Source: Bacillota bacterium
GTDB taxonomy: Bacteria; Bacillota; Clostridia; Clostridiales; Clostridiaceae
DNA length: 7,469 nt
Assembly: GCA_023417975.1 (NCBI GenBank)
Contig: JAEZDX010000380.1
Span: forward strand, 1-7,469
Direction: 5' to 3'
The notes under the pieces were generated by a model. That model was given only the letters and a program-made list of their open reading frames with translations. It was not told the origin of the DNA and did not search any database. A program made the translations under genes and the position numbers. Positions 4,751-7,469 of the stretch are shown here, one piece after another (the first letter of the stretch is position 1; every line of letters begins with the position of its first letter).

Positions 4751-7123
4751 TTAAGAAACAGTGCTGCCTTTTAAAATTTCATTATATTTCTTTAATTTAC
4801 CGACAATCTTGATTTTTACTGCCTCAACTATATCCTTCTTCAGTGCACAGGTAAAGCTTTCCGGACAAAATATTTGCAAGCACTGACCGATATCACTCAC
4901 TGCATATATATGAAATAACCCACTCTGTGCTGCATTTATGATCTTATCCTTCAATATTAAATCATTTATATTAGCCTTAGGAATGACTACACCATGAGAT
5001 CCATTCAAAGTAAACTGTGAACAAATATCAAAGTAGCCTTCTATTTTATCATTTACGCCACCTATAGGTTGAATTTCACCTCTTTGATTTACTGACCCCG
5101 TTATTGCAAGACTTTGGTTGAGCGGTATATCGGAAAGACTGGAGAGAAGTGCAAGAAGTTCAGCTGCAGAAGCGCTGTCTCCCTCAATTCCTGAATAAAG
5201 CTGCTCGAAAACAATACTGGCATTAAAGCTTATTGGTACCTGCTGACCTATCAGTTGTCCAACATACCCGGATAGTATCATAATGCCTTTACTATGGATG
5301 CTTCCGCTCATATCTGCCTCTCTCTCTATATTTATTATACCCTCTCTGCCGGCAAAAGTGGATACCGTTATTTTATGCTGCTGACCTATTATACAATCCC
5401 CGTAATCAGCAACGGACAAACCATTTATCTGTCCCGTTTCATATCCATTAAGTTTTACTATATACTTTTGACTGCTATACATATCCAATACCTTTTTTCG
5501 TATAAGGCTGTGCATTTCCTCGTCTTCCTCCAAAGCTTTTTTGACATGTTCCCTACGAATTAGTTCTGAATTATTCACTTTTGCAAAATAGCTGGCTATG
5601 TCAACAACTTTCAGTAATCTGCTGGTGGCAGAGGTAAATTTACTTCTATCTTCAATTAGCCTGCTGGAGTATTGCAAAAGCTCTTCTATACCGCTTCTGC
5701 TTATATGAGGCAGATTATTCTTTCTTACATAATTGCTGAAAAAACCTATAAGTCCAATTATATTTTCTTCATCACCTTCGATCTCACCGTCAAATTCAGC
5801 TTTTATCTTAAAGAACTTTTCAAAGTCCAAATCATATTCAAGCAGCAGAGAATAAATTCGATTGCTCCCTATTAATATTATTTTCACCTCTAAAGGTATC
5901 TCCTGAGGATTTAAAGTCGATATTGGCAAAACTTCTATATTGTATTTATGATTTTCTATTGCCAGAACTTGCAGGTTTATGCATCTTTTTAAAGTATCCC
6001 ATGCTTGTGAATAAGACAGCAGCTGCTGAGCTTTTATAATTAAATATCCACCGTTTGCTTTATGGAGGTAGCCTGGCTTTATGAGAGTAAAGTCCGTTAC
6101 AAGATTACCAAGCTTATTTTCATACTCAATTGCTCCAAATAACTGTCCCGGCTGAGCTGAGTCGGCAAAAATAACCGGTGCTCCTTTATTAGGCTCATTA
6201 CTCACTATGACATTAACCTCATACCTTCTAAGAAATAGTCTTTCGGCGTCTTTATTACCTTCCTTGTCATCATCCTCAAAAAAATGCGAAATATTTTGTA
6301 TAATATCATTCTCCACAGCAATTATATATTTTATAACCTTTTCATGTGTACCGTATTTTGAAAGCAATTCTTCCAGCCTGGATTCAATTATACTTTTTGC
6401 AATTTTATCATCCAACTGCTTTAGCTCTTCATCCATTTTCTTATTGAGCACTCGTGATTGCTTGGCTATATCACTGGAAGTACTTCTTAATGTATTGACC
6501 GAATTCTCCAATTCTTCTTTCTCAGCTTCTTCCATGGCATCATAATCCTCTGTAGTCATTTCCTTTTCATCTTTTAACGGAATAAAAACAAATTCCCCTG
6601 TAGAAGCTTGTTTAACATTAAAGCCTGATTTTTTGGCTCTACTGCTCAATTCCCTTGTCAAATTTAAAAGCTGCTTCTCATATTTATCAACTATACTATT
6701 CTTTTCATTGTCATAACTCTCTGAATTAAAAAATATAGGAACTTCCTTTATAACAAATTTAATAAAAGCTGCCATTGCCTCTATAAATTCTACTCCTACG
6801 CCGCATTTAAGTGAAATAGCCATTGGATTGTTAGGGTTATCAAAGTTATATACATAACACCAATCCTCAGCGGATTCCTTGTCCTTGGCAAACTCCTCGA
6901 TTTTTCGTACAACGTATCCGGTTTTTCCTGTTCCGGTTTTTCCCGATATAAAAATGTTATATTCCTTACTTTCCATATTAAGTCCAAGCTCAATGGATGC
7001 AGTAGCTCGCTTTTGACCTATTACTTTATCAAAAGGTTCAACATCTTCAGTAGAATTGAAATCAGGCATATTTTCTATGACAAGCTTCAATTGTTCATAC
7101 TTTAACTCCGTTTCATGTAGCAT
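4751..7123 (-). CDS. Lon-family ATP-dependent protease (LonB/LonC-like, AAA_32 type)
   Basis: A 790-residue cytosolic ATPase-protease of the Lon (S16) family, of the type lacking the N-terminal LON substrate-binding domain. An AAA-type ATPase opens the protein with Walker A GKTGTGKT (61-68). A long charged helical insert spans about 135-280. The second half of the ATPase follows with KPGYLHKANGGYL (349-361), a sensor-like ILIGSN (416-421), and a helical lid (TSATSRLLKVVD, 497-508). The C-terminal protease domain carries the Ser-Lys dyad: S650 in EGDSAS and K693 in GGVNDKIEG. The position where related proteins carry a Walker B acid after GGYLxx is K364, so ATP hydrolysis may be altered. The ATG at 7123 is chosen over the upstream TTG at 7141 because GGAGGTG lies directly before it. 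The likely role is degradation of damaged or regulatory proteins; specific substrates are unknown. Confidence 0.92.
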   Translation of the reverse strand: MLHETELKYEQLKLVIENMPDFNSTEDVEPFDKVIGQKRATASIELGLNMESKEYNIFISGKTGTGKTGYVVRKIEEFAKDKESAEDWCYVYNFDNPNNPMAISLKCGVGVEFIEAMAAFIKFVIKEVPIFFNSESYDNEKNSIVDKYEKQLLNLTRELSSRAKKSGFNVKQASTGEFVFIPLKDEKEMTTEDYDAMEEAEKEELENSVNTLRSTSSDIAKQSRVLNKKMDEELKQLDDKIAKSIIESRLEELLSKYGTHEKVIKYIIAVENDIIQNISHFFEDDDKEGNKDAERLFLRRYEVNVIVSNEPNKGAPVIFADSAQPGQLFGAIEYENKLGNLVTDFTLIKPGYLHKANGGYLIIKAQQLLSYSQAWDTLKRCINLQVLAIENHKYNIEVLPISTLNPQEIPLEVKIILIGSNRIYSLLLEYDLDFEKFFKIKAEFDGEIEGDEENIIGLIGFFSNYVRKNNLPHISRSGIEELLQYSSRLIEDRSKFTSATSRLLKVVDIASYFAKVNNSELIRREHVKKALEEDEEMHSLIRKKVLDMYSSQKYIVKLNGYETGQINGLSVADYGDCIIGQQHKITVSTFAGREGIINIEREADMSGSIHSKGIMILSGYVGQLIGQQVPISFNASIVFEQLYSGIEGDSASAAELLALLSSLSDIPLNQSLAITGSVNQRGEIQPIGGVNDKIEGYFDICSQFTLNGSHGVVIPKANINDLILKDKIINAAQSGLFHIYAVSDIGQCLQIFCPESFTCALKKDIVEAVKIKIVGKLKKYNEILKGSTVS

Positions 7124-7129
7124 AAATTT

Positions 7130-7136
7130 CACCTCC
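7130..7136 (-). promoter_or_regulatory. Ribosome binding site that fixes the Lon-type start
   Basis: GGAGGTG on the minus strand, with 8 nt between GGAGG and the ATG at 7123. It overlaps the alternative upstream TTG frame, which rules that start out. Confidence 0.85.
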
Positions 7137-7147
7137 GTCAATAATAT

Positions 7148-7176
7148 GATATAGGATTAATATATGGAAATATCAA
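7148..7176 (-). promoter_or_regulatory. Predicted promoter of the Lon-type gene
   Basis: Minus strand -35 TTGATA (7176-7171) matches five of six consensus bases. After 17 bp comes -10 TATATC (7153-7148), matching four of six. Transcription would begin about 20 nt before the ribosome site and start codon region. It lies downstream of the large hairpin, as expected for a separate transcription unit. No CIRCE or CtsR-type heat-shock operator is seen. Confidence 0.5.
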
Positions 7177-7193
7177 TGCCCCTGTTAAAGTAT

Positions 7194-7244
7194 AATGCCT
7201 CCACTAAACCGTATATTCCAATATTACAGTTTAATGGAGGCATT
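7194..7244 (-). terminator. Large hairpin between the small gene and the Lon-type gene
   Basis: Arms 7194-7209 and 7229-7244 pair over 16 positions with a single exception (C7204 opposite A7234). That exception is a G-U wobble in minus-strand RNA, giving a full 16-bp stem. The 19-nt loop contains its own smaller inverted repeat. In the plus direction the stem runs directly into a T-rich tail (CATTTTTATT). In the minus direction only ATACTTT follows. It sits 22 nt after the small minus-strand gene, so it probably ends that transcript and may act in both directions. Confidence 0.6.
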
Positions 7245-7265
7245 TTTATTCCAACCTTTATCATC

Positions 7266-7463
7266 TTATAAGTTGTTTAATCTGTTATGTTTTAAGTTAA
7301 GTTCCAAACTGTGCAATGCTGCCTGCTTCTCCCTGATGGAATAGAAGAGGCTTTCACTGTCGTAATAAGACCAATTATAAAAGACGTCTCTAAGTTCAAT
7401 AAGTTCATTTTGCAATTTTTCCATAAGTGCAAATTCATCGCAATTCTCTTTGCCTATACACAT
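7266..7463 (-). CDS. Small unassigned helical protein, possibly 5'-incomplete
   Basis: A 65-residue frame ending at 7266, ahead of the hairpin. I do not recognise it. The sequence suggests two charged helices (about 14-30, MEKLQNELIELRDVFYN, and about 38-58) joined by an SYYDSES turn. There are two cysteines (C2, C8), no membrane segment and no signal peptide. The two-helix size recalls Spo0E-type aspartyl-phosphate phosphatases, but the SQxLD signature is absent (SIREK in its place), so that label is not supported. The ATG at 7463 is six bases from the window edge. No stop separates it from the edge and only GGA of a possible ribosome site is visible, so the true start may lie outside. The inner ATG at 7424 has no ribosome site. 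Confidence 0.5.
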   Translation of the reverse strand: MCIGKENCDEFALMEKLQNELIELRDVFYNWSYYDSESLFYSIREKQAALHSLELNLKHNRLNNL

Positions 7464-7469
7464 ATGTCC

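Noticed and set aside
6207..6545. Plus-strand serine-rich frame of 112 codons
   Set aside because: The Ser/Leu richness is the antisense reading of the charged helical insert of the Lon-type protease; there is no ribosome site or promoter.
7266..7463. Calling the small protein a Spo0E-family phosphatase
   Set aside because: The size and two-helix pattern fit loosely, but the SQxLD signature is missing and the helix spacing is shorter than in B. subtilis Spo0E.
1..7469. CRISPR array, tRNA/rRNA gene or defence island
   Set aside because: No regularly spaced repeats, no tRNA-like folds or CCA-type ends, and no nuclease or toxin-antitoxin genes were seen on either strand.

Overview
This AT-rich window reads as chromosome from a low-GC Firmicute, most likely a member of the Clostridia. 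That is inferred from base composition, strong GGAGG-type ribosome binding sites, and the families present: a LonB/LonC-type protease, a DapF epimerase and a MoxR/DUF58 pair. No species-level marker is visible.

Almost everything is on the minus strand, so the window is best read from right to left. A small unassigned protein (65 aa) sits at the right edge. It is followed by a large palindromic hairpin, then a plausible promoter, then a 790-residue Lon-family ATP-dependent protease. Next come a 178-residue histidine phosphatase (phosphoglycerate-mutase superfamily) with a weak terminator, an insertion sequence, and dapF (diaminopimelate epimerase, lysine and peptidoglycan precursor synthesis) with its own extended -10 promoter. 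After a spacer carrying a 34-nt palindrome come a MoxR-type AAA+ ATPase and the N-terminal part of a DUF58 membrane protein, which runs off the left edge.

The insertion sequence (about 2735-4020) is the only plus-strand element. It has perfect 23-bp terminal inverted repeats and one IS1595-type transposase gene that is open from end to end. Two of the three expected catalytic positions appear substituted and no target duplication is visible, so it looks like an old or immobile copy. It lies upstream of dapF, just beyond the predicted dapF promoter.

Functionally, the MoxR ATPase and DUF58 protein form a known pair thought to remodel or assemble partner proteins at the membrane. DapF feeds cell-wall synthesis. 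The Lon-type protein is a cytosolic protease. I see no tRNA, rRNA, CRISPR array or defence system, and no clearly new multi-gene system. The points most worth a second look are the altered transposase catalytic residues, the perfect hairpin inside the transposase gene, the dapF-moxR palindrome, the DapF C-terminal tail and the altered Walker B position in the Lon-type protease.
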